A DNA stretch of 60,495 nt, from contig DGWH01000073.1 of NCBI GenBank assembly GCA_002395225.1, forward strand, positions 1 to 60,495, read 5' to 3'. Every line of letters starts with the position of its first letter. Positions within the stretch are counted from its first letter, which is position 1. The DNA comes from Christensenella sp. UBA4263. GTDB lineage: Bacteria; Bacillota; Clostridia; Christensenellales; Aristaeellaceae. The notes under the pieces were generated by a model. The model made no database searches. It saw nothing but the letters and a program-made list of their open reading frames with translations, and was not told where the DNA came from. Below are positions 1-9,031 of the stretch, piece after piece. The position numbers were made by a program, and so were the translations under genes.

Positions 1-941
1 CGTCAAAATCAAGATGTTTTCTATATGAGCGAAATTCTATCTCCATTGCTCCGAGGAAGCCCGGATGCCAGTGATCCCTTTCAGTTTTTCCCGGCATACA
101 ATTCTCTCTTCACTCGCCGCATGCTTTGATTTCTCTGTATTCTCGTCTAAAATGCTATCACAGCTGCGGTGCTTTTTCAACTGCCGGATCAGCAGAATTA
201 TTTTACAAATCAGATATGATCTTCCACCATCAGACTTTACCCGGCAGATTCCAAAGCATGTCGTCAAACCCGGTTATCTTTCCCGGCAATTTCCGGGTTT
301 TCTCAATAAACCGCTCGATCTTTTCTGCCTTGTCATCAGGGTGCTGATTTTTTCCGCAGCCTTTTTCCGTTTACTCTGTCTCGGTGTACTGCTCCATTGC
401 CGCTTTGTCCTTGGATAGAGTGAAAATCCATGAACAGTAACATCCGATAAGTCTGAATTCCTGAAGCTGCGCGACAGGGCCTCTCCTCCATGCCCTCCTT
501 CCGGAAAAGAAGATGAAAAAATCAGTTCCCGAGTGGTTCCCGGATACTGTCAAACTGCCGCCCTCCATCTGGATACCATTTCAGAATCAGCGCTCCCCCT
601 TCCTTCAAAGCATCTTGACAGCAAGGAAGCCTCTGAGAAAAATGACTTGTATCAGCAGATGATACAAGTTGTTATTCTGATGTGCAACGACAATTCGTCA
701 AATCCGGGCCATGACAAAGCTGGTCCAGCTAAAGACCAACAGTGAGACCCGCAAATGGGCCTGCCGCCATAGTGGCAGTTTGTTAAGTATGATCATGAGA
801 AAAGCTGCGGCGCCGAAAGACCCGGCTGCGGCTTTTAAAGGAGCGGGCTCGACGCGTAGCGTCGATTTGTCAAGTATGTGCATCAGAAAAAACTGCGGCG
901 CCGAAAGACCAGGCTTCGGCTCTTAGAAGGAGGCAAAACGC
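1..941. other. Gene-poor leading region with hairpin repeats
   Basis: No reading frame here looks like a real gene; the frames present have no recognisable domains, lack good ribosome binding sites and overlap each other. Two things can be seen. Around 463-492 there is a short copy of the tail of the 88-bp tandem repeat found near 4 kb (gcgcgacagggcc followed by ctcctcc). From about 691 to 921 there are three consecutive copies of a hairpin-containing repeat, the last of which ends at the ribosome binding site of the next gene. Confidence 0.6.
691..921 (+). repeat. Three tandem copies of hairpin leader repeat
   Basis: Copies run at about 691-755 (degenerate), 756-838 and 841-921. Each has a short perfect stem (CTGCCGC/GTGGCAG-like in the second copy, TCGACGC/GCGTCGA in the third), then a TTTGTYAAGTATG-like box, then CTGCGGCGCCGAAAGACC and a second stem (GCCGAA...TTCGGC in the third copy). 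The first stem differs in sequence between copies but keeps pairing, which suggests selection on structure. The last copy lies directly against the AAGGAGG of the downstream gene, so it would form its 5' leader. Related copies occur near 2.1, 3.6, 8.6 and 43.7 kb. Whether this is a cis-regulatory RNA or only a non-autonomous repeat cannot be decided from sequence alone. Confidence 0.6.
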
Positions 942-1652
942 ATGAATATGGAACTGATCCGGGCAAGGCACAGTGTCCGGACATTCGATGGACAATCCCT
1001 GAAAAAATCGGACCGACAGCAGCTTGAAAACTATCTTTCGCAGTTGGCGAATCCCTTTCATATTCCCGTGGAATTCCGGCTGCTGGATGCCCGGGAACAC
1101 CATCTTTCCAGTCCTGTCATACTCGGCACGGAATGGTATCTTGCCGCAAAAGTGAAACGGCAGGAGCACTTCGAGCTTGGCTATGGATACAGTTTTGAGT
1201 CGGTCTGCCTGTTTGCACAGGGGCTGGGGATCGGCACTGTCATGCTGGCCGCCACGCTCAGCCGGGAAACCTTTGAAAAGGCCATGGAACTCAGGGAGGA
1301 CGAAGTGCTGCCCAAAGAGTTCGGCATTCTCAAAAACGGCGGGCACCTGGTTTCCCTGCGTGCAATGCCCAACAAGGCTTTTGCCATCCGCTCCGGAATG
1401 CCGCTCATGAAGCGCCTCCTGTTCGCCGCAGCCGGGCGGAAAGTGGATCAGATGGCCGCCAGGAAAAACCAGACCTATGACTTCATTTTCGTCCATGAAG
1501 ACGGCGCGGGTCTTGAGCGGCTTTCTGCCCTCTTCCGCGAAAAGCACATTGAAACCTCGGTCGACGAGGTGTTCCCCCTCGCGGATACCGCAAAAGCCCT
1601 GCAAAAGGTGGCCTCTGGGAAATCCCAGGGAAAGACCATTATCCGGATCTGA
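942..1652 (+). CDS. Nitroreductase N-terminus fused to zinc-ADH C-terminus (chimera)
   Basis: 236 residues joining pieces of two unrelated oxidoreductases. Residues 1-120 match a small FMN-dependent nitroreductase: an IRARHSVRTFD opening and a GLGIGTVMLAATLSRETF segment, ending at about LREDEVLP. From about residue 122 (FGILKNGGHLVS) to the end the protein reads as the C-terminus of an NADP-dependent quinone-oxidoreductase/zinc-ADH-family protein, with the typical DEVFPLADTAKALQKV and GKSQGKTIIRI ending. The nitroreductase half lacks the usual C-terminal part and the ADH half lacks its catalytic and most of its nucleotide-binding domain, so neither activity is assured. AAGGAGG lies upstream at good spacing. 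A deletion that joined two adjacent genes is the simplest origin; translation may still occur, but function is doubtful. Confidence 0.75.
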   Translation: MNMELIRARHSVRTFDGQSLKKSDRQQLENYLSQLANPFHIPVEFRLLDAREHHLSSPVILGTEWYLAAKVKRQEHFELGYGYSFESVCLFAQGLGIGTVMLAATLSRETFEKAMELREDEVLPKEFGILKNGGHLVSLRAMPNKAFAIRSGMPLMKRLLFAAAGRKVDQMAARKNQTYDFIFVHEDGAGLERLSALFREKHIETSVDEVFPLADTAKALQKVASGKSQGKTIIRI

Positions 1653-2229
1653 CACGACAACAGGGATGCCCGGAATGGGTTCTGCCGCGCAGAGACAGTT
1701 TGTCCCATCCGGATCCCTGCGCAGCCGTTCTGACAAAAAAGGCTGCTGACAGCCGGATTCCCCCTGACCAGATCATCTCACAGCCGGGCTCCGGCTGACT
1801 GTCGTTTCATGAGGAGCATGTCAATCCCGCTCTCCCCTGTCGGCTTAATCGCAGACATCTGAACATCAGAGGGCCTCTTCCGGGATCTGTCTGAAGAAAT
1901 CAAAACCGGAGAAGAACGATCATTCTCCGAAGTAGGTCCCTGCTCCGATCCGAAGCCTCGCAAAACGTCATCATAAGCGGCATTTTTCCATTTTCTCCAT
2001 TTCATCACCCGGTGAGCCCCGACGGCAAAGCACCGCAGACCATTGACAGGAACGTATGGATGGCGTATTATCCAGGCAGAATGACAGAAAACAGAAAGAA
2101 GAAGTCCGGCGTACAGCATCGCTCTGTTAAATATGCGCACCGGAAAAGAAGCGTCGATTGGTCAAATGCGTCCATTTGAAAAGCAGCGGCAGCGAAAAAC
2201 CCGATTGCTGCTAAAGAGGAGGAAAACAC
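1653..2229. other. Intergenic region with degenerate repeats
   Basis: I see no credible gene. About 1671-1745 holds a degenerate copy of the leader repeat (GGAATGGG, CTGCCGC, then GACAGTTTGTC), and the last ~100 bases are a further copy listed separately. A 120-codon minus-strand frame in this stretch has no recognisable domain, is rich in low-information residues, and is rejected. Confidence 0.5.
2120..2215 (+). repeat. Leader repeat before aldo/keto reductase
   Basis: This is a diverged copy of the family seen at 691-921. The order of elements is the same: CTGTTAAATATGCGCACC, AAGCGTCGATTGGTCAAATG, then GAAAAGCAGCGGCAGCG and a CGAAAAACCCG box. It ends just before AAGAGGAGG, the ribosome binding site of the following gene. 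Its position immediately ahead of a start codon repeats what is seen before the gene at 942 and the UvrD gene at 43.7 kb. Confidence 0.5.
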
Positions 2230-3357
2230 ATGATTCAGAATCCCTTTTTCCCGGAAATCCATGGCAACTTCGGCTTTGGCTGCATGCGTCTGCCCATGAA
2301 GGACGGCCAGGTAAACGAAGATGAATTCTGCCGCATGGCGGATGCCTTCATCGCCTCCGGCCTCAACTACTTCGACACCGCTCACGGCTATATCAGCGGG
2401 CAGTCCGAGACGGCCATACGGGACTGCGTTGCAAAGCGTCATGACCGGAGCGAATTCCTGCTGACCAACAAGCTGACCGATCCTTATTTCAAATGTGAGG
2501 AGGACATCCGTCCCTTCTTTGAAAGTCAGCTGGAGGCCTGCGGCGTGGACTACTTTGATTTTTACCTGATGCATGCGCAGGACCGAAACAACTACCCAAA
2601 ATTCAAACGCTGCAAAGCCTATGAAACGGCGCTTCAGTTAAAGGCCGAGGGCAGGATTCGTCATTTCGGCATCTCCTTCCACGACAAGGCCGATGTGCTC
2701 GATATGATTCTGACCGAGCATCCGGAAATCGAGGCCGTCCAGATCCAGTTCAACTATGTGGATTATGAGGATGCCTCCGTGGAAAGCCGGAAAGTGTATG
2801 AGGTCTGCGAAAAGCACGGCAAGCCGGTCATCGTCATGGAGCCGGTCAAGGGCGGCAGTCTGGTGAACCTGCCTGCAGAGGCGGACAAAATCCTGCGCCG
2901 TCTGGGCGGCAGCAACGCCAGCTATGCCCTGCGCTTTGCCGCCAGTTTTCCCAACATGGCGATGGTGCTCTCCGGAATGAGCAGTATGGAACAGATGGAG
3001 GATAATCTCAGCGCCATGCGGGATTTCGTTCCGCTCAACGAAGACGAAAAGAAGGCTATCCGGCAGGTCTGCGACATTTTTCACGATCTGAACCTGATCC
3101 CCTGTACCTCCTGCCGGTACTGCATTGAGGAAAATCACTGTCCCAAAGACATTCTCATCCCGGACATCTTTTCCGCAATGAATGCCCGTGAGGCGTTCCA
3201 TGACTGGAACAGCGGAATGTATTATGGCATTGTCACCCGCGGCGGCCATGCAAAGGCCTCCGAATGCATTCGCTGCGGCAAATGCGAGAAGGTTTGCCCT
3301 CAGCACCTGCCAATCCGGGAACTGCTGAAGAAAGTGGCCGCAGCATTTGAAAGCTGA
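2230..3357 (+). CDS. Aldo/keto reductase with C-terminal 2x[4Fe-4S] domain
   Basis: 375-residue cytoplasmic oxidoreductase. The N-terminal ~275 residues form an aldo/keto reductase barrel: LGYGCMRLP-like opening (FGFGCMRLPMKDG), the catalytic Asp/Tyr region NYFDTAHGYISGQSE, the catalytic Lys in LTNKL, DFYLMHAQD, and IRHFGISFHD. The C-terminus carries two ferredoxin-like cysteine sets, CTSCRYCIEENHCP near residue 291 and CIRCGKCEKVCP near 346, which fits the subgroup of anaerobe AKRs predicted to pass electrons through iron-sulfur clusters. Full length for the subgroup. GAGGAGG lies 8 bases before the ATG. It is monocistronic, preceded by a leader repeat and followed by an intrinsic terminator. 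The substrate cannot be told from sequence. Confidence 0.92.
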   Translation: MIQNPFFPEIHGNFGFGCMRLPMKDGQVNEDEFCRMADAFIASGLNYFDTAHGYISGQSETAIRDCVAKRHDRSEFLLTNKLTDPYFKCEEDIRPFFESQLEACGVDYFDFYLMHAQDRNNYPKFKRCKAYETALQLKAEGRIRHFGISFHDKADVLDMILTEHPEIEAVQIQFNYVDYEDASVESRKVYEVCEKHGKPVIVMEPVKGGSLVNLPAEADKILRRLGGSNASYALRFAASFPNMAMVLSGMSSMEQMEDNLSAMRDFVPLNEDEKKAIRQVCDIFHDLNLIPCTSCRYCIEENHCPKDILIPDIFSAMNAREAFHDWNSGMYYGIVTRGGHAKASECIRCGKCEKVCPQHLPIRELLKKVAAAFES

Positions 3358-3465
3358 TACTCGCACCTCACGAAGACTGCCCGCTCTTCCTTCCGGATTA
3401 ACGACAAGATAACCGCCGCTTATCTGAAGGATTCACCGCAGAGGAATCTGGAATAAGACAGCAAT

Positions 3466-3506
3466 ATGAAGGACAAAGAGACACTCTTTCGTCCTTCATT
3501 TTTATT
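3466..3506 (+). terminator. Intrinsic terminator after aldo/keto reductase
   Basis: ATGAAGGAC pairs perfectly with GTCCTTCAT, and an inner AAAGAG/CTCTTT stem extends the hairpin. It is followed by TTTTATT. It lies about 110 bases after the reductase stop codon, in the right orientation to end that transcript. Confidence 0.85.
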
Positions 3507-3607
3507 GTCAGTCTGAAGGATGGTCTGCCCGCGATCAGCCAGATGCACTGCCGTTTTCCAAATTCCATCCATGAACAGGTGGTGCTCTGTATGTGAATAT
3601 CCCGGAC

Positions 3608-3712
3608 AGGACAGCCGCCGCAGTTTGTCAGGAATGCGCACCGGAAAACCAGCGGTACCAACAGATCCTACCGATGTTCATTGAAGGAAAGGGCTAAAAG
3701 ACCAGGCAGCCT
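3608..3712 (+). repeat. Diverged copy of leader repeat
   Basis: Contains CCGCAGTTTGTCAGGAATG, CGCACCGGAAAACCAGCGG and, after an insertion of about 30 bases, GGCTAAAAGACCAGGC. These are the three boxes of the family in the usual order. Unlike the copies at 0.9, 2.1 and 43.7 kb it is not followed by a gene, so if the family is regulatory this copy is an orphan. Confidence 0.45.
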
Positions 3713-3816
3713 TATGAACACTCATTTCAGCATCTCGCAGAATTTCCGGTGCCTAGCGCCGTACACCCCTTCCGTGCTTCATGCGCGGCCGGAAAACGTC
3801 CACATTCAGTTATCCC

Positions 3817-4080
3817 TTCTTTTCAGGCCTCAACTTTGGCCATTTGCCGGACCTGCTTTGCCTGAGGCCTGGATTTGCCTTAACTGTCGCTGCGCGACAG
3901 GGCCTTCTTTTCAGGCCTCAACTTTGGCCATTTGCCGGACCTGCTTTGTCTGAGGCCTGGATTTGACTCAACTGTCGCCGGGCGACAGGGCCTTCTTTTC
4001 AGGCCTCAACTTTGGCCATTTGCCGGGCCTGCTTTGTCTGAGGCCTGGATTTGACTCAACTGTCGCCGCGCGACAGGGCC
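3817..4080 (-). repeat. Three exact-length 88-bp tandem repeats
   Basis: Units start at 3817, 3905 and 3993 with a period of exactly 88 bases and only a few substitutions. Each unit has two palindromes: CAGGCCTCA...TGAGGCCTG with about 30 bases between arms, and CTGTCGC-NNN-GCGACAG. The three loop bases differ in every unit (TGC, CGG, CGC) while the arms stay constant. Read on the minus strand, the second palindrome followed by TTGAGTCAAATCC is the same arrangement as the hairpin-GTCAAAT start of the leader repeat, so the array and the leader repeats appear to belong to one family. Confidence 0.85.
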
Positions 4081-4320
4081 GCTCCTCCCATGCTTCAATG
4101 TTGATTTTTGCGTGAGCAGCGTTGTTCGTATACAGATTTGACGAACTGTCGCTGCGTAACCGGACAAATCCCAACCCAAAAGAATCCCGTGTGCCGGATC
4201 TCAACGTTTCTGGTTTGTGATGTTCATTGCCTGTTTCCCCATAAAATCAGCCCGGTCAGATTCCCGGGCGGCGACAACCTGATATGAAATCCGGCGCGCA
4301 TTGTCCTGGAAACGGCTGTA

Positions 4321-4866
4321 TCACTGAACGCGACTGATTTTAGAGCCTATCATACCACCCAGCCTTCCCATCGCCTTTTTGTATTCCGTCAGATGGAAAT
4401 TGTCCGGCTTGCTCATGATCATGTAATTCACTTTGCGGTACAGCAGCCTGTAACCGGTATCATGGAATCCGTTTTTCAGATAGAACTGATATCGGCGAAG
4501 ACGCTGCCCGTTGTTCTCTGCCGCGGGGTCGAGTGATTCCATATTCAAAGACAGTTCACGGCTGGCATTGTCCTTCTGGATCGCCTCAGCAATCCGGCTT
4601 CCGTATCCTTTTGACTGAAGATCCGGCCTGACCGCAATGTAGAGGATAAACGCCATGGCCTTTGTCGCGGCAACAAACGAAAAGCCGACAAACTGCTGCT
4701 CATCGTAATAAGCCCGAAAATGCATGTCTTTTCTGAGCCCGAAAAGACGCAGCAGCCAGACAGACGTTTGTTCCTCCTCAGGAAAGGCCGTTTTCATAAC
4801 TCCGACCACATCCCGGTATTCCTTTAGTGACTGTGTAATCTCCTTTGCTTTTAACATCCTGTTCAT
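4321..4866 (-). CDS. GNAT-family N-acetyltransferase
   Basis: 181 residues with a GNAT fold. The acetyl-CoA pyrophosphate-binding motif A reads YIAVRPDLQSKGYGSRIAEA, i.e. the Q-x-x-G-x-G signature, at about residues 80-97. The C-terminal half has an FYLKNGFHDTGYRLLY segment, which matches motif B and the last strands. Transfers an acetyl group from acetyl-CoA to an amine; the substrate is unknown. Two in-frame ATGs lie three codons apart at the start and either could be used. It is downstream of the P-type ATPase on the same strand, about 100 bases after its stop, so they may be co-transcribed. Confidence 0.85.
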   Translation of the reverse strand: MNRMLKAKEITQSLKEYRDVVGVMKTAFPEEEQTSVWLLRLFGLRKDMHFRAYYDEQQFVGFSFVAATKAMAFILYIAVRPDLQSKGYGSRIAEAIQKDNASRELSLNMESLDPAAENNGQRLRRYQFYLKNGFHDTGYRLLYRKVNYMIMSKPDNFHLTEYKKAMGRLGGMIGSKISRVQ

Positions 4867-4969
4867 TCCATTCTGTTCATGTTTTTCGCTGCAAAAAGCC
4901 TGACAGCCGTTCCTCTACAGAGCCCGAATATAAGGTGCATTTCACGATCTCTTCATCGGGCTCCGAGCT

Positions 4970-7291
4970 TTAATGAACCGGGTTTTTCTCTTTTTTGAAT
5001 TGATGTGCCTGCTGTATGCCCCATTTCAGCAAATCCGTAAAGAAACGAAGGATGGTCACCTGGGCAATAGCAAACACCGCGCACAGTGCCGCCGCATGGG
5101 CCGATAAGGCCGGCAAATCGAAAAACCGGTACAGAAACGTATCACAGAAAATAAATCCGGCAATGCAAAGAACAAATACCGCAGCCCTCCACCGGTTTAT
5201 CGGCCGGGTAATCTTCCACAAAATCATGAAACCGCCCGCCGAAAGTAGATAGGTGCCGGCCGTGCTGACATCCTCAGCGGATATATTGAACAGCCCGGAA
5301 AAACGTACCATGGCCGCAATTGCAATAAAGGAGGTCAGTGCTGCCGGGATTGCCCCCTGCAGCACACTGGCCAGGAATCGTCCCTGCTGTTTCTTCTCGT
5401 TTGGTTCAAGCGCCAGCAAAAACGCCGGAACACCGATATTGAGGAGAGAAATCAGGGACACCTGCGTCGGTTTGAGCGGATAGGAAAACACGCTCAAAAT
5501 CGAATACAGTGCCAGCAGCACGGAAAAGATGTTCTTGTACAGAAACAGCGTCGCCGATCTTGTAATGTTGTTGATGTTCCGACGTCCTTCCGAGACGATT
5601 CCCCGCATGCGGGAGAAATCCGAATCCAGAAGGACCACCTGCGCCGCCTGCCGGGCCGCGTCACTTCCGCCGCCCATGGCAATGGAGCAGTCTGCCTCTT
5701 TCATCGCAAGGATGTCATTTACCCCGTCACCGGTCATGGCGACTTTCAATCCGTTTTCTTTCAGTGCCTCCACCAGCGTCTTTTTCTGTTCAGGATTCAC
5801 CCGTCCAAAGACCGTGTATTTCATGGCCGCGGCTTTCAGCTTTTCCTCTGTATCCAGCGTCGCCGCATCCACATATCGATCCGCGTTCTCAATTCCGGCC
5901 TCCCCTGCCACTTTGGATACCGTCAGCGGATTATCGCCGGAAATCACCTTTATCTGCACCCCCTGTGCAGCAAAGCCTTCAAAGGTATCCCTCGCATTTT
6001 CCCGGATCTGATTATGAAGCGCGGCAAAGAGAATCGGCTGCCCCTGGGCCGTGAGCACAAGGACCCGCTGCCCTTTCCCGGTTCGCTCCTCAATGATTCG
6101 ACGATGCGCCTCCAGCTGGTTTTCTGACAGAAGAAACTCGGGAGCGCCAAAGCGATAGGTGCACCGATCCGTCCCGACCTCGGAATACTTTGTCCGGGAG
6201 GAAAAGGGGGTCACATCGGCTTCCTCCATGGGCTTTCCCCCGGGCAGTGCCTCCCGCAGCGCTCTCATGGTGATATTGCTGTCCGGAACACTCTCTATAT
6301 AATCCCGGAGAACCGCCTTTGCCGCCTGCAGTTCCTCCTCCGTCTCCCCCTCAGCCCCAAAAAGTTCGCTGAGGGACATCACATCACTGGTGATTGTCCC
6401 CGTTTTATCCACACAAAGAACATCCACCCGCGCCAGCGTCTCAATGCTCTTCATATCATGAAGCAGCACCTGATTCCTGGCGAGACGCATAGCACTCAGG
6501 GCCAGTGCCACCGTCACCAGGAGGTAAAGCCCCTCCGGGATCATCCCGACAACCGCGCCAACCATTGACACAACCGCCGCCTGAAAACTGTTGCCGTTGA
6601 CCGCCATAGACTGGTACATCAGCGCCAGGCCAATCGGGATGATGACAATGCCGGCTGCCAGAACAATCCGTTCGATATCCCGGATCATTTCCGATCTGGC
6701 TTCTTTTACCTCTTTCGCCTTCTCCGTGAGCCGGGCCGCATACGAATCTGCACCGACCCGGATCAGTTTCGCCGTCACCATTCCAGAAATCAGGAAACTC
6801 CCGGATTTGAGCTCGCTTCCGGCCGTCTTTTCGACCTCATCCGCCTCGCCGGTAAGCAGCGCCTCATTGGCGCCCGCCTCCCCCGACAATACCACCGCAT
6901 CCGCCGGGATCTGCTGCCCGCTCTCCAGGATGATCACATCGCCCAGAACCAGCTGGTCCGAGGCAACGCTCACCTCTTTTCCATCCCGTATGGCCGTATA
7001 TTCCGAAACGTCCAGCAGTGCCAGCTTGTCCAGCACCCGCTTGGACCGTATCTGCTGGACAATGCCGATCAGCACGTTGGCAATCACCGCCGGGAGGAAC
7101 GTCAGATTCCTGAACGAACCCGTCATGATCAGCAGCACGGCCAGCAGGCAGAATATCGCATTGAAATACGTAAACACATTGGAAATGATGATTCCAACGG
7201 TCCCGCTTCCGCGTTTCTTTTTGATCTGATTGGTTTTTCCCTGTCGGGTAAGCTCCTGCACTGCTTCAAGCGTTAATCCGTTCATTTCCAT
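4970..7291 (-). CDS. Cation-translocating P-type ATPase (HAD superfamily)
   Basis: 773-residue integral membrane pump. The phosphorylation site CVDKTGTITS is near residue 295, with the actuator loop LTGEADEVEK before it and the hinge TGDGVNDILAMKEADCSIAM after it. Two hydrophobic pairs precede the actuator and phosphorylation domains (about residues 40-85 and 210-270) and about six segments follow the hinge. There is no heavy-metal CPX motif and no N-terminal metal-binding domain. The N-terminus starts directly with LTLEAVQELTRQGKTNQ, as in the CtpE/YoaB-like group of calcium or magnesium pumps in Gram-positives; that assignment is by overall resemblance. GGAAG precedes the ATG. The ion is not determined by the sequence. 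Confidence 0.9.
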   Translation of the reverse strand: MEMNGLTLEAVQELTRQGKTNQIKKKRGSGTVGIIISNVFTYFNAIFCLLAVLLIMTGSFRNLTFLPAVIANVLIGIVQQIRSKRVLDKLALLDVSEYTAIRDGKEVSVASDQLVLGDVIILESGQQIPADAVVLSGEAGANEALLTGEADEVEKTAGSELKSGSFLISGMVTAKLIRVGADSYAARLTEKAKEVKEARSEMIRDIERIVLAAGIVIIPIGLALMYQSMAVNGNSFQAAVVSMVGAVVGMIPEGLYLLVTVALALSAMRLARNQVLLHDMKSIETLARVDVLCVDKTGTITSDVMSLSELFGAEGETEEELQAAKAVLRDYIESVPDSNITMRALREALPGGKPMEEADVTPFSSRTKYSEVGTDRCTYRFGAPEFLLSENQLEAHRRIIEERTGKGQRVLVLTAQGQPILFAALHNQIRENARDTFEGFAAQGVQIKVISGDNPLTVSKVAGEAGIENADRYVDAATLDTEEKLKAAAMKYTVFGRVNPEQKKTLVEALKENGLKVAMTGDGVNDILAMKEADCSIAMGGGSDAARQAAQVVLLDSDFSRMRGIVSEGRRNINNITRSATLFLYKNIFSVLLALYSILSVFSYPLKPTQVSLISLLNIGVPAFLLALEPNEKKQQGRFLASVLQGAIPAALTSFIAIAAMVRFSGLFNISAEDVSTAGTYLLSAGGFMILWKITRPINRWRAAVFVLCIAGFIFCDTFLYRFFDLPALSAHAAALCAVFAIAQVTILRFFTDLLKWGIQQAHQFKKEKNPVH

Positions 7292-7444
7292 CTGTTTCTT
7301 CCGCGCCTTTCTGCCCGTCTCCCGGATATTTTGACTTTCCTTCCATCCGCGGTTCCTATCTATGGTGTACAGGAATGACCCTGAAGAGCCTTCCCAATAC
7401 CAGTCTATTCCCTCTCAGTCACACGGGTATGATGCCTGAATTCC

Positions 7445-8960
7445 AGGCTGTCGTTTTTACCATTTCGGTTATCGTTGAGGCTGACAGAAGCATGTTTCCA
7501 GCCTTATTATGCCTTTTCCAAAAGTTCAGCGACACTTTCAGCATTACCGCCATGCTGCTTTCACCCGTTCATGGGAAACAGCAGACTGCTCAAATGTTCC
7601 GACCCATTCAGCACCTCTTGTTGCTGTCCTGAATTCATCCAGAATCTCACGGTTAGGAATAAAGACTTCACTTCGTTCGTCATCGTACCCCATATAGCCA
7701 AGATGAATCAGCAGAGACAGCACATCGTCCTATCCGTGAAAAGTGGTCATGTCATTTTGATAAGCTGTCGTATCTATCCTGAGCCTGCCGCCATCCATGA
7801 GCAGTGCCACTGCATCTTTTAAACCATCGACATCCCGCCGGATATATTCCGCAAGCGCCTCAAAGGTTTCCGTCTGATTCCAGTAATCTTTGATCATCCC
7901 TGTGACCATCGCTTCTCCCACCGACAGCGGATTGTAAAGACGATATCCGGCTGCTTTGAGCGGTCGACCGGTTTCCATCCGTTCTTTATGTTCCGGATCC
8001 GGCGGAACAATGTCACTGACCTCGTATCCATCATACTTGGCTCTGATTCCCTCATAGTCACGTCCATACCGATTACACAATATTTGTACTTCATCCTCAG
8101 TAAATCCGGTATACCGCGCCAGCTGCCTTGGATACATCATGGAATACTCCGTAAACATATTCAGCACAGAATGCCTGCCGTACTTTTTGATCGGCAGAAT
8201 CCCTGTCATGTAAGCCAACGCAATATGAGAATTGTCCTTCATCAGGTCACGAAGGAAATCCAGATATTCTGTCTGTCCTTCTGTATCATTCTCCCGTTCT
8301 CTGAAAACGCCATCCCATTCATCGATGACAATGACGATCTTTCTGCCATTCTCCGTGTAAACATCTTCTATCGTCTGAATCAGATCATCACTATAGTAAT
8401 CCAGATCAGGATAAGCTTTTTTAATATCTCGGATGACCAGTTGATGCAGCTTGTCAAGTGCTTCTGCAACCGATTTTTTCTTATTGATAAACTTTGTCAT
8501 GGTAAGAAGGATGACATCGAACTTTCCGAGATAAGTATCCCACCCGAGTTCTTTACCGGCCTCAAAGTGGTCATTTGCCGCAGTCTGGTCTTTCGGCACC
8601 GGTACATGTTTGATGCTCATCCCTGACAAACCGGAGTTGTGTAATAGGCCTACTTTGCCAGGGCCCAAATCAGACGATCTGCCTCCGAATGGCACGTCCA
8701 ATCCATCCTCTGTTTGTTCTTCGGCAAGTTTCAGGTTTTCAAACAGGTTCCGGCTTTCCGCTGTTCTGTCGTAGTAGGCGCAGATCATATCCGCTGCCAT
8801 TGTTTTTTCAAATCGACGCGGACGGGAGACAAGGACATACTTTTGCTTTGTTTTAACAAGCGAATTCAGATACAAAATCATCCCCAGACTTATCTACGAA
8901 TATTTCGGAACGAACTGCTTCTTCATATTCTTCCTTCCCGGGATTCAAATATGTTCCCAT
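7445..8960 (-). pseudogene. AAA-ATPase-like/PD-(D/E)XK family gene, degraded
   Basis: This family (pfam AAA-ATPase_like, usually with a C-terminal nuclease domain) is common and multicopy in gut Firmicutes. The frame opens at 8960 with MGTYLNPGKEEYEEAVRSEI, then a frameshift near 8883 moves into the main frame (LYLNSLVKTKQKYVLVSRPR). The Walker A glycine is lost (RRFEKT instead of RRFGKS/T). About 50 residues holding a copy of the dispersed leader repeat are inserted after NLKLAEE. A TAG at 7730-7732 stops the frame at MTTFHG, yet homologous sequence continues beyond it (DDVLSLLIHLGYMGYDDERS, then FIPNREILDEFRTA). The nuclease domain is missing altogether. Four independent lesions make this a clear pseudogene. 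Confidence 0.85.
8574..8660 (-). repeat. Leader repeat inserted in AAA-ATPase pseudogene
   Basis: On the minus strand the stretch reads CCGGTTTGTCAGGGATGAG, then CATCAAACATGTACCGGTGCC and GAAAGACCAGACTGCGGC. The same boxes in the same order occur upstream of the genes at 942 and 43678. Here the repeat lies inside a coding frame without breaking it, and family members of this ATPase lack the segment. That is direct evidence that the element has moved or been copied as a unit. Confidence 0.7.
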
Positions 8961-9031
8961 GCTTTCCTCCCGTCTCATGCCTCATTCTTGTTATTTGCCG
9001 GAGTGACATCGCCTGATGCCCGAGCTTGCTG

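Larger units (their letters stand above)
3358..4320. other. Long intergenic region with terminator and repeats
   Basis: Nearly 1 kb without a credible gene. It holds the terminator of the aldo/keto reductase, one diverged leader repeat (about 3608-3712) and the 88-bp tandem array. Open frames that run through the array exist only because 88-bp units pass through all frames; they are not genes. The ~240 bases after the array hold one more half-site (ctgtcgctgcg near 4146) and otherwise nothing I recognise. Confidence 0.55.

Noticed and set aside
1778..2140. 120-codon minus-strand frame
   Set aside because: No site, no domain, and it overlaps two copies of the dispersed repeat.
3681..3966. Two overlapping open frames through the 88-bp repeats
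   Set aside because: They consist mainly of repeat sequence, lack a start site, and end when the repeat phase changes.
3817..4080. CRISPR array
   Set aside because: The units are contiguous, 88 bases, nearly identical over their full length and have no unique spacers; no cas gene is present.
7375..7632. Plus-strand frames beside the P-type ATPase
   Set aside because: The stretch is the decayed 3' end of the minus-strand AAA-ATPase-like gene, readable in the minus-strand frame past its TAG.
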